A DNA stretch of 64,000 bases from Amia ocellicauda (GCF_036373705.1 NC_089855.1:3868501-3932500); one strand, 5' to 3'; positions 1-9,297 are shown, numbered from the stretch's first letter. A program made the numbers and translations. The notes: generated by a model not told the origin, from the letters alone.

Positions 1-549
1 AGATTATTGGTCGCCCTGCCTTTCCTTAATCATTGAATAATAATCAGTTAAGGGAAATTGTGGTAACAAGTAATGATAGGATCTTTCTCGGCACCTAAAC
101 ATAAATGAGACTGATATATATATAACGAGAAGTTACCTGACATAAATACTAACCTGCGTAGTTATTTAATGTCTGACTAACAATACTAATGAGAGACTCA
201 CCTTTGTCTTACTAACCGGTATTGTAGTCAATGTGTTTATAACCTTTTTTGTTTAACGATTTGTGTTATCATATGTGATCCCATGGTCTTTGATTTGGTC
301 ACGGAATTGATTTGTCTTTGATTTGTTGATCTAGAGTTGAATTTTAATTAGTTTTTCCCTTTTGTATAATTAGTGTAGTGCTACATTTAGTCTTTGTTTT
401 TGAATAAATTTGACAATTTATATCTTTGGAATTGGTGTCTTTGGAATTATTAAAGAAATTGAGTTCTACAAGATTCCAGGATTCGTGATAAGGTGATACT
501 ATAAATTCACTTCTTTAATTGAAATTTATAAGTGTACCTTACGCTACAG
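1..549. other. A/T-rich flank, no gene recognised
   Basis: No convincing open reading frame or RNA gene is visible. Homology to the second duplicated copy only begins at about 550. The abrupt start of homology there marks one edge of the duplication or an insertion boundary. Confidence 0.4.
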
Positions 550-1266
550 CATCAACCCTGCTGTCCCCCCCATAGCAGCTACACAACTGCATCACATGAC
601 TGCACTGGCCGGGCTGCAGTCTGGGGCTCGAAGCTCCTGGATCCTTTTCCACAGCCGTGCACATTACAATAGAATAATCATGTTCATGTTTCATGTTCAT
701 ACTGACATGTTAAAATGTCATTATTATATTGCGCTTTTACAATGCCCTTGCAAATAAAGTGTGCTTTTAAATGTTTTTAAAATGATTTCCTACATTTTAC
801 ATTGTTAAATGGAACTCCTAAAATATTTATATTTTCACCCCCAATTTATGTTTTTTTTTTTTTTTGTATGAGTGTGTTCTCAGGGTCCCAAGTCAGGCAT
901 CACATTAAAGAAACTGACTCACTCAATTTAAATAAACAGTGAAGTCAAAACAATTGGACTCACATGAGTTAATTCATGTTCATCAATATTATTATGATTA
1001 TTATTATCATTGTTATTCATCTTATTGTTTTCAGTAGTAATCATGGTTTATAAATGTCTAAATAAATACTCTGTGTGATATCCCCAGCCATAAACAACCC
1101 CTGGGTCCAGTATTTGCCTTTCTTGTGCCCCTGTCCCCCTGTCTCCAGGCCTGCTACTCCAGGGCTCCCAGTGCCCTCTGCTCTGGGGCTTCCCGCGATG
1201 CTCCTAACAGCTGCAACCAGCTCCTTAATGGGGCCATTAGCCTGCCCCACTGGACCAGGAGCAGCC

Positions 1267-1331
1267 ATAAATACAGCAGCTCTCAGCGCTCACACTGCTC
1301 TCCATGTGGAACCGCCCAGCTCAGAGACAAG
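1267..1331 (+). promoter_or_regulatory. Candidate promoter and noncoding exon 1 of OR-A
   Basis: A TATA-like ATAAATA lies at 1267-1273, after a G/C-rich stretch that is unusual for the neighbourhood. About 60 bases downstream is a good splice donor (CAAG|GTAAGA, exon end 1331). The same TATA-like box (47012-47018) and donor (exon end 47076) are kept in copy 2. Fish receptor genes commonly have noncoding 5' exons, so I infer this is the OR-A transcription start. No transcript evidence is available. Confidence 0.45.
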
Positions 1332-1557
1332 GTAAGAGGCTCAGTGTGACTCCAGCAGGGGGGCCAGTTGCAGAGTGCGCAGCACAGAGCTATACTGCTG
1401 AAATTTTTATTTTCTTAATCTGTCTGAGTCCCCCTCTGTCCTGGAGTTGGCAGGTATGCGTTAGTGTTTATGTGTTTTAAACAGCATTATGCATTTTTTG
1501 CTACAGCCTGCTGTGTAATAAACATCTGTATAATCTGTATATTGCTGTTGATTACAG

Positions 1558-1660
1558 CACAGGTGTGAACAAAGACAGAGCCGACGCTACACTGGATCAG
1601 ACAGACGTTCAGTTCCCAGAATGCAGTCTGTCAGCCAACATAATAAATAAGAAAACTAGT
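1558..1660 (+). other. Candidate noncoding exon 2 of OR-A
   Basis: A 103-base segment is bounded by an acceptor (TTGATTACAG|) and a strong donor (|GTAAGTTA). The copy at 54851-54953 has the same length and the same splice sites. It would sit between exon 1 (end 1331) and the receptor exon, whose acceptor TTGTTGTCAG| ends at 4490. Confidence 0.4.
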
Positions 1661-2159
1661 GTAAGTTAGTTTAATAATGTCCTTTCGTAATTGTTTCAGG
1701 AATGTCTTATTTTTTTTACATTTTATTGCATTTTCCTTAATACATACCTAATTACTATTATTTTATTAACCCACATTATAGTCTATATTCTCTACTATTT
1801 ATTTTGAACATTTTTAATTGTATGTTGCTATGAATTGTATATATTTGTTTTGTGGATATGTTAAGCAATTTGGTTACATTTGGTTATGCATTATATGTTA
1901 AAAACAGACGATTATTATAGTATCTCAATAATGCAACCTTTCAAGCTCTAAAAAAGTGATTTTGATTATTAATACAAAATTTATTTGAATGTTTTAGGCC
2001 AAAAAGCTATTAAATATATATATTTCTAAGTATGATTGTGTAGAGAGAAGACATACTTTAATGGTTGGCTTCGTCATTGGTACAGACTAATTTATAACAC
2101 ATTAATTGGAAAAAACACCACATTATCCAAACAAACTATTAACATTATTAGTCCCCTCT

Positions 2160-2520
2160 TATAATCTGCAGTCTGATTAGCTGTTGGGCATAACTCGCTC
2201 CAATGTGCATTCCTGACTGGAATGAGTTGCAATAAAGAATTAAGCTTTATTTGGGAAGGTTTTTTCCTCTCTCAGCTTGATGCACTTTTCCCAGTTTCAT
2301 GTACCTGCCAGTGCAGATGCTGACTTTTTATTTTTAGGGGTACATGTTTTACTGTTGTGATGTTTTCAATTGTAATGTATTTCTTTATGCTGTATCTATG
2401 CTGCCTCTTGGCCAGGTCAGCATTTTAAATGAGATCTTGTTCTCAATAGTCTAACCTGGTTAAAATAAAGGTTTGAATAGCATTGGAATTGAATTGAATT
2501 GAATTGAATTGAGAGGTTCT
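2160..2520 (+). repeat. Non-LTR retroelement 3' tail with GAATT microsatellite
   Basis: The stretch ends in a motif typical of fish non-LTR tails: GCCAGGTCAGC, then TTGTTCTCAATAGTC, then ACCTGGTTAAAATAAAGG, followed by repeated GAATT units at about 2485-2513. It is present in both duplicates (about 55490-55840), so it was inserted before the duplication. Confidence 0.5.
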
Positions 2521-3098
2521 TTTTGTGGGACCCTGATAATCAACAATAACACATTGTAAATACAAATGAACCAAACAAACAGTACCTAGACACTGTGGTC
2601 TGCTGAATACCACTGGATTTGTGCTGCCTAGCCTTATAGTGGCCAACAGGGCCAGAAGTGCTCACTCTGAACGGAAATGGGAAAAACTTTTATTTTAATA
2701 ATATGCTTGTCTCCCGGTACAGACCAGATGCCCCTCATATCCAGCTGCTCTTTGTTGTCTGCTCTTTACTCCTTTACACAGATGATATTGTGCTTCAAGA
2801 CCAACAGCATTAAATTAAACAATATATCACAATATCATGCATGTTTTAAACATTATCACAAAACAATGCAAAATCTTTGAATTAATTAAAATAGTTATCA
2901 GGATGCCATTCCAGACCCTTTAAATCAGAATGACATCACCTAGAATCGTCAGCTTTTTGGGTGAGAACTGTTTCAAATGTGAGCTTGCGTAGCACTTCTT
3001 GCGACAAAGAAACAACAAAAGAAAAACAAAACAAAACAGAATTGGATATTTTTGAAAAGTGGAATTTGAAATGTTTTATATATATGTATATATATATA

Positions 3099-4319
3099 CT
3101 TTCACCTAAAGGATTATTAGGAACACCTGTTCAATTTCTCATTAATGCAATTATCTAACCAACCAATCACATGGCAGTTGCTTCAATGCATTTAGGGGTG
3201 TGGTCCTGGTCAAGACAATCTCCTGAACTCCAAACTGAATGTCTGAATGGGAAAGAAAGGTGATTTAAGCAATTTTGAGCGTGGCATGGTTGTTGGTGCC
3301 AGACGGGCCGGTCTGAGTATTTCACAATCTGCTCAGTTACTGGGATTTTCACGCACAACCATTTCTAGGGTTTACAAAGAATGGTGTGAAAAGGGAAAAA
3401 CATCCAGTATGCGGCAGTCCTGTGGGCGAAAATGCCTTGTTGATGCTAGAGGTCAGAGGAGAATGGGCCGACTGATTCAAGCTGATAGAAGAGCAACTTT
3501 GACTGAAATAAGCACTCGTTACAACCGAGGTATGCAGCAAAGCATTTGTGAAGCCACAACACGTACAACCTTGAGGCGGATGGGCTACAACAGCAGAAGA
3601 CCCCACCGGGTACCACTCATCTCCACTACAAATAGGAAAAAGAGGCTACAATTTTCACAAGCTCACCAAAATTGGACAGTTGAAGACTGGAAAAATGTTG
3701 CCTGGTCTGATGAATCTCGATTTCTGTTGAGACATTCAGATGGTAGAGTCAGAATTTGGCATAAACAGAATGAGAACATGGATCCATCATGCCTTATTAC
3801 CACTGTGCAGGCTGGTGGTGGTGGTGTAATGGTGTGGGGGATGTTTTCTTGGCACACTTTAGGCCCCTTAGTGCCAATTGGGCATTGTTTAAATGCCACG
3901 GCCTACCTGAGCATTGTTTCTGGCCATGTCCATCCCTTTATGACCACCATGTACCCATCTTCTGATGGCTACTTCCAGCAGGATAATGCACCATGTCACA
4001 AAGGTCGAATCATTTCAAATTGGTTTCTTGAACATGACAATGAGTTCACTGTACTAAACTGGCCCCCACAGTCACCAGATCTCAACCCAATAGAGCATCT
4101 TTGGGATGTGGTGGAACGGGAGCTTCGTGCCCTGGATGTGCATCCCACAAATCTCCATCAACTGCAAGATGCTATCCTATCAATATGGGCCAACATTTCT
4201 AAAGAATGCTTTCAGCACCTTGTTGAATCAATGCCACGTAGAATTAAGGCAGTTCTGAAGGCGAAAGGGGGTCAAACACAGTATTAGTATGGTGTTCCTA
4301 ATAATCCTTTAGGTGAGTG
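3099..4319 (+). mobile_element. Tc1/mariner DD36E (Incomer-like) element, copy 1
   Basis: A 1,221-bp element flanked by TA dinucleotides. Its ends are inverted repeats beginning CWCWCACCTAAAGGATTATT-like at the left and ending TCCTTTAGGTGAGTG at the right. It carries one intact transposase. The duplicated locus near 56400-56420 has only a (TA)n run here, giving a natural empty site. Two further copies are at 24061-25281 and 60259-61478. Confidence 0.93.
3247..4287 (+). CDS. Tc1-like transposase, DD36E type
   Basis: The 346-residue protein is full length for a Tc1/mariner transposase. The N-terminal half has two helix-turn-helix segments (about residues 10-45 and 70-120) that would bind the inverted repeats. 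The catalytic residues are D155 (in WSDESRF), D246 (in QQDNAPCH) and E283 (in NPIEHLWD). The spacing between the second D and the E is 36 residues, so this is a DD36E family member, the class described as Incomer, rather than classical DD34E Tc1. It has no internal stop. It catalyses cut-and-paste transposition into TA sites. The ATG used is the first after the left inverted repeat, and the stop lies just before the right one. Confidence 0.92.
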   Translation: MGKKGDLSNFERGMVVGARRAGLSISQSAQLLGFSRTTISRVYKEWCEKGKTSSMRQSCGRKCLVDARGQRRMGRLIQADRRATLTEISTRYNRGMQQSICEATTRTTLRRMGYNSRRPHRVPLISTTNRKKRLQFSQAHQNWTVEDWKNVAWSDESRFLLRHSDGRVRIWHKQNENMDPSCLITTVQAGGGGVMVWGMFSWHTLGPLVPIGHCLNATAYLSIVSGHVHPFMTTMYPSSDGYFQQDNAPCHKGRIISNWFLEHDNEFTVLNWPPQSPDLNPIEHLWDVVERELRALDVHPTNLHQLQDAILSIWANISKECFQHLVESMPRRIKAVLKAKGGQTQY

Positions 4320-4492
4320 TATATATATATATATATATATATATATGATAATTAAGAAAATTTTATTTTTGAATAATGTATTTGTATTTCTTTCACATCA
4401 ATTACAACAATGTGTACAATGTGTACAAACTGTTTAAACAAACTGTAAACTTGACTAAATCTGTTGTTCACAGGTATATTTTGTTGTCAGCC

Positions 4493-5455
4493 ATGTCGGA
4501 CACAAACCACACAGGCTCTACAGTCACAGAATTCACCATCCTTGGCTTCCCTGGACTGCAGGACCAAGAGAGCAAGACCATCCTGTCTGTGGTCTTCCTG
4601 GCTGTCTATCTTCTCACTGTATTGGGAAACCTCCTGATAGTAGTTGTATTTGCTGTGAATGAGTCCCTTCACACCCCCATGTATATCCTGATTTGCAATC
4701 TTGCTATTCTGGACATTTCTCTGATCTCAATCACTATCCCTAAAATGTTAGCTGTTTTCATGTTTGATTCCAAATTCATTTCCTTTGGTGCCTGTTTCAC
4801 ACAGATGTTTTTTTTCATGAGTCTGGGAACAACTGAGGGCTTTCTCTTGACTGTAATGGCATATGACAGATATCTTGCCATCTGCCATCCACTCCATTAC
4901 TCCACTATGATGACCAATGGTCTTGTCATGAGGCACGTTCTGTGGTGTTGGGCTGGAGGGTTTTTATCAATGCTTGTACCTCTGATTCTTGCAGTGCGCT
5001 TGCCGTTCTGTGGACCTGATAAAGTCCTCCACTGCTTCTGTGATCATTCTTCAGTGCTCAGGCTGGCCTGTGCAAACATTGTCATCAACAGCATTCTGGG
5101 CTTAACCATTGCTCTGTCAGTGCTCCTCATCCCTCTCACCCTCATCTTGCTTTCCTATGTGAAAATTGTGAGGTCAGTGCTGCAGATCTCAGGCACAGAG
5201 GGCAGAGCCAAGGCCTTCTCCACCTGCAGCTCACACCTGCTGGTCATCTCTGTGTTCTTCCTCACGGCCATAGGAGTCTACATCTCTTACAGGGTCCCTG
5301 GGACCTCAGCCAATCTGCGCATCATGACAGCTGTGTTTCAGAACGTCTTCCCTTCCTTCATGAATCCAATCATCTACTGCCTGAGGACTAAAGAGATCAG
5401 GGACAGCTTGGTGAAAACACTAAAGAAGAGCAGAGTCTTTCCAAAGAGCATGTGA
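4493..5455 (+). CDS. Olfactory receptor OR-A (seven-transmembrane GPCR)
   Basis: A 320-residue receptor on one coding exon. An N-glycosylation site (NHT) lies near residue 5, followed by the receptor hallmark GFPGLQ. TM1 contains GNLLI. The post-TM2 signature is LHTPMY. TM3 ends in MAYDRYLAICHPLHY. The IL3/TM6 motif is KAFSTCSSHLLVIS and TM7 has NPIIYCLRTKEIR. It should act as an odorant-sensing G-protein-coupled receptor at the cilia of olfactory neurons. The ATG follows the splice acceptor TTGTTGTCAG|CC by two bases; an upstream in-frame extension to 4376 lies in the intron and is not expected to be translated. A near-identical but disrupted copy lies at 56565-57527. Confidence 0.93.
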   Translation: MSDTNHTGSTVTEFTILGFPGLQDQESKTILSVVFLAVYLLTVLGNLLIVVVFAVNESLHTPMYILICNLAILDISLISITIPKMLAVFMFDSKFISFGACFTQMFFFMSLGTTEGFLLTVMAYDRYLAICHPLHYSTMMTNGLVMRHVLWCWAGGFLSMLVPLILAVRLPFCGPDKVLHCFCDHSSVLRLACANIVINSILGLTIALSVLLIPLTLILLSYVKIVRSVLQISGTEGRAKAFSTCSSHLLVISVFFLTAIGVYISYRVPGTSANLRIMTAVFQNVFPSFMNPIIYCLRTKEIRDSLVKTLKKSRVFPKSM

Positions 5456-6166
5456 GAGAGTTCAGCTCTCTCACCCACTATTATTTCTTGAGTGAAGAGT
5501 AGATGATACAAGATCAAGAAGAACTATGAGCCCTTAAATTATCTGCTTTTAGTTGAAATCCTTCACCCCCAGAAAAATGTGATAGATATTTTATACTATG
5601 CAGCTAGAAATAAGCAATTTCTTTCTGTACCACAGTATTTTAAAGTTTACATAATTTTGGAATGTATTGTATATACTCTTTTCTTCTTGTGAAAAATGTT
5701 TTTTTTTTGTGGCAAATGTAAGCTGTGCTAGATAATGGGGTCAAATAATAAAACATAATAACAACAATAACAGTAACATTATTTTGGTGGCAACTAATTA
5801 TTGCCTCAAGTTTTAATGATGTGCAGTTTGTATTGACGAAGCAGTGGTGTTTTGTGTCATTTTGCCAATAAATGACCATTTCTTTTAAACAAAATCCATG
5901 AAACAGAATTATGTATATTGTAACAGCCACCAGGTGGCCGGAGCCACCCAGGCTCATTAGTATGTGCGCCGTGCATGGGCTGCTGGGAAGCAGTAGCTGT
6001 GCCAGTGGATGCGCATGAAGTGGGCCGGATCAGGCAGGGTCACAGCTTGTACCTTCCGTGCACCGATTTCGGCTCTACCTGCTGGAGCCTTGAAGGCCCT
6101 GACAATATGCCATTGAGAATCACTAGACATTTGCTTATTTATTTAGATGATTATTATTATCATCAT
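5456..6166. other. 3' flank of OR-A, no gene seen
   Basis: The sequence aligns with 57528-58100 downstream of OR-A'. It includes the conserved stretch beginning GTAACAGCCACCAG (about 5921) in both copies. I see no coding region. Confidence 0.5.
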
Positions 6167-6511
6167 TGTCACGGTCTCTCATGGAGGACTGCAGGGCACG
6201 GGAGGTAATGACCCAGGTGCAGCGTTCATAGAGCCAGCTGACAGGACAAAAGGGTTAGGCAAGGACGTGGTCGAGGTCACTAACGCGGAGCACGCTAGGT
6301 GAAGCAGGATTAACTGACGACACTTCGCCAAGAGTGAGGGCAGTGAGGGGTTTAAGAAGGGAAGCAGATACTGGGAAGGCAGGTGCAGGGTAAATGGAGG
6401 AATGTTAATTGGAAGAGTGACAAAGGAAAGCAGTGAGAAGAGAAGGGAAAGGCAGGGGAATAATGGCAGCCTCTAGTGGGGATAGAGGGTCAAATCTAGG
6501 GAACCATGACA
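6167..6511. mobile_element. 345-bp insert bounded by TGTCACGGT / ACCATGACA
   Basis: The stretch starts TGTCACGGT and ends ACCATGACA, an imperfect inverted terminus of the TG...CA kind. It lies where homology to the second OR-A unit has stopped. It could be a solo LTR or a short non-autonomous DNA transposon. No reading frame is visible and no clear target duplication was found. Confidence 0.35.
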
Positions 6512-6565
<54 letters not shown>

Positions 6566-6781
6566 AGTAGTATTTATATCTTAGCAGATTCCCTTATCCA
6601 GGATGACTTGCAAAATATAAGACCATTGCAAAAGTGCAAAAATACAGTATAAAATTACAGATCAATACATAATAAAATTACAAGTTCAAAATTACACAAG
6701 TCCAGAAATATTCAATTAATACAAAATAGTCCTATATCCTAGATTGTAGTAGCTAATAACTGCAGACGATGTGTAGTCACA
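6512..6781 (-). repeat. L2-type LINE 3' end, left part (split by the virus)
   Basis: An (ATT)n run at about 6512-6564 is followed by the reverse complement of the common L2 3' end (compare CAGATTCCCTTATCCAGGAT here with the copy at about 28110). The LINE resumes at 23733 on the far side of the viral element. The intact relative at 28321-28330 reads GGGTCACAGT across the break point, with a single GTCACA. Confidence 0.75.
6776..6781. repeat. Left target-site duplication GTCACA
   Basis: These six bases directly abut the left terminal repeat and recur as 23727-23732 right after the right terminal repeat. Six-base duplications are what Polinton/Maverick integrases make. Confidence 0.93.
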
Positions 6782-6958
6782 AGTAGATAGTAGGGTTTTT
6801 TGGGCGCGGCCTATTTTGTTATGACGTATGCCCTAAGCTTATTAATATTCCTACGTCATAATTGGGGGGCGTGATTTTAGGTAGAGTTATTTCCTTAATT
6901 ATTCCTACGTCATATCCGTCATAAAGTGTACACCCATAAAACCCTGAACAACAAGGCC
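6782..6958 (+). repeat. Left terminal inverted repeat of the adintovirus
   Basis: The 177 bp match the reverse complement of 23550-23726 with one mismatch that I can see (ATAAAG versus AGAAAG, near 6920-6926). Homology stops sharply after AACAAGGCC. Three TGACGT/ACGTCA (CRE/ATF-like) cores lie at 6822-6827, 6853-6858 and 6907-6912. Confidence 0.95.
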
Positions 6959-7010
6959 ACCCCTAAAGACCCCCACCCCTCTGAAGGCAACGCCCCGAAA
7001 CTCTCCTCTC

Positions 7011-7018
7011 TATTTAAG
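7011..7018 (+). promoter_or_regulatory. TATA-like box of the first rightward gene
   Basis: TATTTAAG lies 66 bases before the ATG at 7085, just inside the left terminal repeat. Together with the CRE-like cores in the repeat it looks like an early viral promoter. Confidence 0.6.
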
Positions 7019-7084
7019 AACCCGCGCTGCTTTTAGGCAATACCTCTTTAATTCTCAGCATCTGAAACATCCCGCTTCTTCAAC

Positions 7085-7795
7085 ATGTCCAGCGACATCA
7101 ACATGAAACCCCGCAAGAAACAATCCCGGGCAAGGGTTCCTGTACTCACCAATTTGAAGATTGAATGCTCCTGGGTGTTGTTCTGGGGGGGTCGACGGGG
7201 TTACCGCTTTAAAAGGGATCCCAGCTATGTTGGAGTGGAGCTTTTTGCTTTGGGAGAGAAGGAGGGTACGTTGGAACTTTTTGAGACGGTGATTGAATAC
7301 TCTTATGAGGACTGGTTGAAGGTGATGGCATGGAGAGACCTGGGGCTTGTGTATAAGACTCTAGAAGGCTTGCAAGAGGTTCCAAGAGAAGGCGAAACGG
7401 AGTCCCTGACTCAGAGTTTTGAAAGGTGTGAATGGGAAAGCTTGCAGAACTACGGTACAGTGGTGAAGAGTCTATCTCTAACTACAGATCGTAAGGTTTT
7501 GTTTAGCAGTACCCTGATTACAAACCCTATTGAAGGGGTTGTGGAGGATCCAGAAAAACAGGTTACTGAAATTATGTTTGACGCCGTGGACTGGCCTTTC
7601 TTGAAAGAGGTCATAAACTGTATAAATGATGGTTTTGACATCTTGACCAAATGTTCACAACTGGATTCGGTTAGAAGGAAAATATGCTGGATTATGGATT
7701 ATATATCCCCCTTGAATGACGACGACGATGATAAAACAGACGACCTGTCGGGGGTTGGAGGGGGGTCTGACGGCTCAGGGGCTACTCTCTTCTAA
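7085..7795 (+). CDS. Unrecognised early-type adintovirus protein, 236 aa
   Basis: I do not recognise a family. The start is basic (MKPRKKQSRAR within the first 17 residues), which could be a nuclear-localisation signal. The middle is mixed and rich in W, E and L. The end is strongly acidic with a run of five D near residue 213, then a Gly/Ser tail. The gene is first on the left end, directly behind the terminal repeat and a TATA-like box. That is where adenoviruses and adintoviruses keep regulatory early genes, so a host-modifying role is inferred from position only. I see no LxCxE motif. The frame is undamaged over 236 codons, unlike hexon, protease and polymerase. Confidence 0.7.
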   Translation: MSSDINMKPRKKQSRARVPVLTNLKIECSWVLFWGGRRGYRFKRDPSYVGVELFALGEKEGTLELFETVIEYSYEDWLKVMAWRDLGLVYKTLEGLQEVPREGETESLTQSFERCEWESLQNYGTVVKSLSLTTDRKVLFSSTLITNPIEGVVEDPEKQVTEIMFDAVDWPFLKEVINCINDGFDILTKCSQLDSVRRKICWIMDYISPLNDDDDDKTDDLSGVGGGSDGSGATLF

Positions 7796-7810
7796 GAGGG
7801 CGGTGTGTCA

Positions 7811-7837
7811 TGACGTAGTGAAGAGATAGGATAAAAG
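7811..7837 (+). promoter_or_regulatory. Promoter of the second rightward gene (CRE-like core plus TATA)
   Basis: TGACGT lies at 7811-7816 and ATAAAAG at 7831-7837, followed by the ATG at 7874. A two-codon mini-ORF (ATG GTT TAA) starts at 7854 in the leader. The CRE-like core is the same hexamer as in the terminal repeats, suggesting shared control by a host bZIP factor. Confidence 0.6.
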
Positions 7838-7873
7838 GCGCAACAATTCATTCATGGTTTAAAATTAAAGAGA

Positions 7874-8722
7874 ATGTCTTACCTGAAAGCTGCGGACGTC
7901 GACAGGCTCTACAGGCCTCTTCAAACCCGGGATCACCCCTGGTTCTATTCCCCAGATTTTGTATACACTCCGGAACCCTCTGACTGCGGTTACCCTCCAA
8001 GACCTCAGACCCCTGTCCCTCAGGACGAAACAACATGCGGGGCGATGGATGTCCAAATGAGTCTCGGGGATCCCCAGCCTCTGGAGCTCATGGAGGGCCT
8101 CGATTTTGCCGAACTGTGTACCGTCTGGGCGTCTCAGGAGGGGGTCAGTCCAATGGATGTAGAAACACCCCACAAACCACCAGGCGACCCAATGAGCATC
8201 GGACTGTCTCGGGGGCGTGATGAAGACGCAGGATTTATGCCCGGGGTATGTGACCAAGTAAGCAGAGTGGTTAAAAGCACCCTGGTGTATATTCTGAGTG
8301 CTCTCATCGACCGAGCTCTGAAAGAAGTCTGTCGGGGGTGTGAAGTGAATCACCCCAGTCAGTTGAGACACAGTTGTTTGTTTGAACCAGACCGTTACTA
8401 TTTCCTGTTCTATTTCAACGTGTTTTACAGAAGACTGAACAAACCGTGGCTGAAACCGGCACTAATCAAGGCGCTGTCTTACTCCCACATACATGTCACT
8501 GCGGGACAAGTCCAGAAAATCATAGATGAGATTTTGCTGGAGCTGAAAAAGGAGCCGTTTATAATAGAGAAACTTGGGCAGCTGCTCAATGACCTGGATG
8601 AGCCGAGTAGAAAAACCGCTGGCAAGCTAAAAGCTTATTTCTTCCGTAAAGAAGTTAAAGCTGGGGGCAGCGACGAAGAATTCGACATCTACGCCACTGA
8701 TTCAGACTCTGACCTGAACTAA
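7874..8722 (+). CDS. Cys/His-cluster early-type adintovirus protein, 282 aa
   Basis: The N-terminal 120 residues are Pro- and Asp-rich and look disordered. Residues 130-240 look folded and contain a cluster C153-x2-C156-x3-H160-P-S-Q-x2-H166-x-C168, which could bind zinc. The next segment is aromatic (RYYFLFYFNVFYRR). The C-terminus is acidic (DEEFDIYATDSDSD). The cluster is reminiscent of Cys/His-rich early regulators of small DNA viruses, but I cannot assign a named family with confidence. It has its own TATA box and lies between two other early-type genes; the next ATG is 12 bases after its stop. Confidence 0.7.
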   Translation: MSYLKAADVDRLYRPLQTRDHPWFYSPDFVYTPEPSDCGYPPRPQTPVPQDETTCGAMDVQMSLGDPQPLELMEGLDFAELCTVWASQEGVSPMDVETPHKPPGDPMSIGLSRGRDEDAGFMPGVCDQVSRVVKSTLVYILSALIDRALKEVCRGCEVNHPSQLRHSCLFEPDRYYFLFYFNVFYRRLNKPWLKPALIKALSYSHIHVTAGQVQKIIDEILLELKKEPFIIEKLGQLLNDLDEPSRKTAGKLKAYFFRKEVKAGGSDEEFDIYATDSDSDLN

Positions 8723-8734
8723 GGGACTTTGAAC

Positions 8735-9241
8735 ATGGGGAATGTTCTGGACTACTTCTGCAACTGGTTCTGTCATCAACACTCTGCAGCTAACCTGAGA
8801 GCGCTATTACACCATGTGCTTGACAGAAAAGTAGCCAACGCGAGCCTTTTCTCTACAGATTTAACCATCGATGAGGATCAACTTTCAAACCTGGAAAAGT
8901 TAATGGTTGCTGTAACAAAGACCGGGGGGTACGAACAATGGGATGAAGCGCTCAAGGGGGCCAAGAATGATATTAGGCCATTTCATCAACATCTGTATGA
9001 CCTTTTACTGAGCATGTTTAATACCCCTCTGTTTACTTTTAAAATAGGTCATATTGTTGTTTTATTTACATATGTAACTAAGGTGTGTGCCTACAAGATA
9101 AAGAAACAGGTATTTGTTGATATAGATCAAGTAACCAATCATCTGATTTCTTTTTGTCTGGACCATAGAAAAAATTGTTGTGTATGTTATACTTTTCTCA
9201 AATGTCTAAAAAGGGGTATCTGCTCTCCTGAAGTTGAATAA
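8735..9241 (+). CDS. Bcl-2-like candidate protein, 168 aa
   Basis: Residues about 103-122 (GHIVVLFTYVTKVCAYKIKK) resemble a BH1 helix pair of Bcl-2 family proteins. The preceding amphipathic segment and the following C-terminal stretch (VTNHLISFCLDH, then an aromatic/Leu-rich tail) fall at the spacing expected for the fold. Adenovirus E1B-19K and other viral proteins of this fold block apoptosis, so the same role is inferred. The canonical Trp-Gly pair of BH1 is absent, so this is a divergent member at best. The ATG at 8735 is used; TTG codons upstream are not credible starts. The stop overlaps a poly(A) signal, AATAAA at 9237-9242. Confidence 0.55.
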   Translation: MGNVLDYFCNWFCHQHSAANLRALLHHVLDRKVANASLFSTDLTIDEDQLSNLEKLMVAVTKTGGYEQWDEALKGAKNDIRPFHQHLYDLLLSMFNTPLFTFKIGHIVVLFTYVTKVCAYKIKKQVFVDIDQVTNHLISFCLDHRKNCCVCYTFLKCLKRGICSPEVE

Positions 9242-9250
9242 AAAACCTTG

Positions 9251-9257
9251 TATAAAA
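9251..9257 (+). promoter_or_regulatory. TATA box of the integrase/late block
   Basis: TATAAAA lies 41 bases before the integrase ATG at 9298, immediately after the poly(A) signal of the upstream gene. It probably starts the rightward integrase and capsid transcript(s). Confidence 0.65.
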
Positions 9258-9297
9258 ACTTTGCGCATAGTGTGGGTCTGTGTGTTTATTTGGCAGA

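Larger units (their letters stand above)
550..6130 (+). repeat. Segmental duplication, copy 1 of the OR-A unit
   Basis: This stretch aligns collinearly with about 46275-58110: promoter-like region (550-1470 versus 46275-47270), second exon and intron (1472-3090 versus 54764-56400), receptor exon and 3' flank (4330-6090 versus 56410-58100). Differences are mostly single bases plus insertions. Copy 1 carries a Tc1-like element at 3099-4319 that copy 2 lacks. Copy 2 carries an L2 fragment and a 7-kb transposon that copy 1 lacks. The insertions therefore post-date the duplication. Confidence 0.9.

Noticed and set aside
1041-1349. Open frames on both strands at 1041-1349 and 46777-47094
   Set aside because: They lie across a G/C-rich promoter and noncoding exon, on both strands, with no domain.
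4376-4492. N-terminal extension of OR-A (and the similar one of OR-B, 40047-40178)
   Set aside because: Both extensions lie upstream of conserved splice acceptors and are not conserved in the paralogues.
9280-9297. Integrase start at 9280
   Set aside because: The codon is GTG. The ATG at 9298 fits the TATA box distance.
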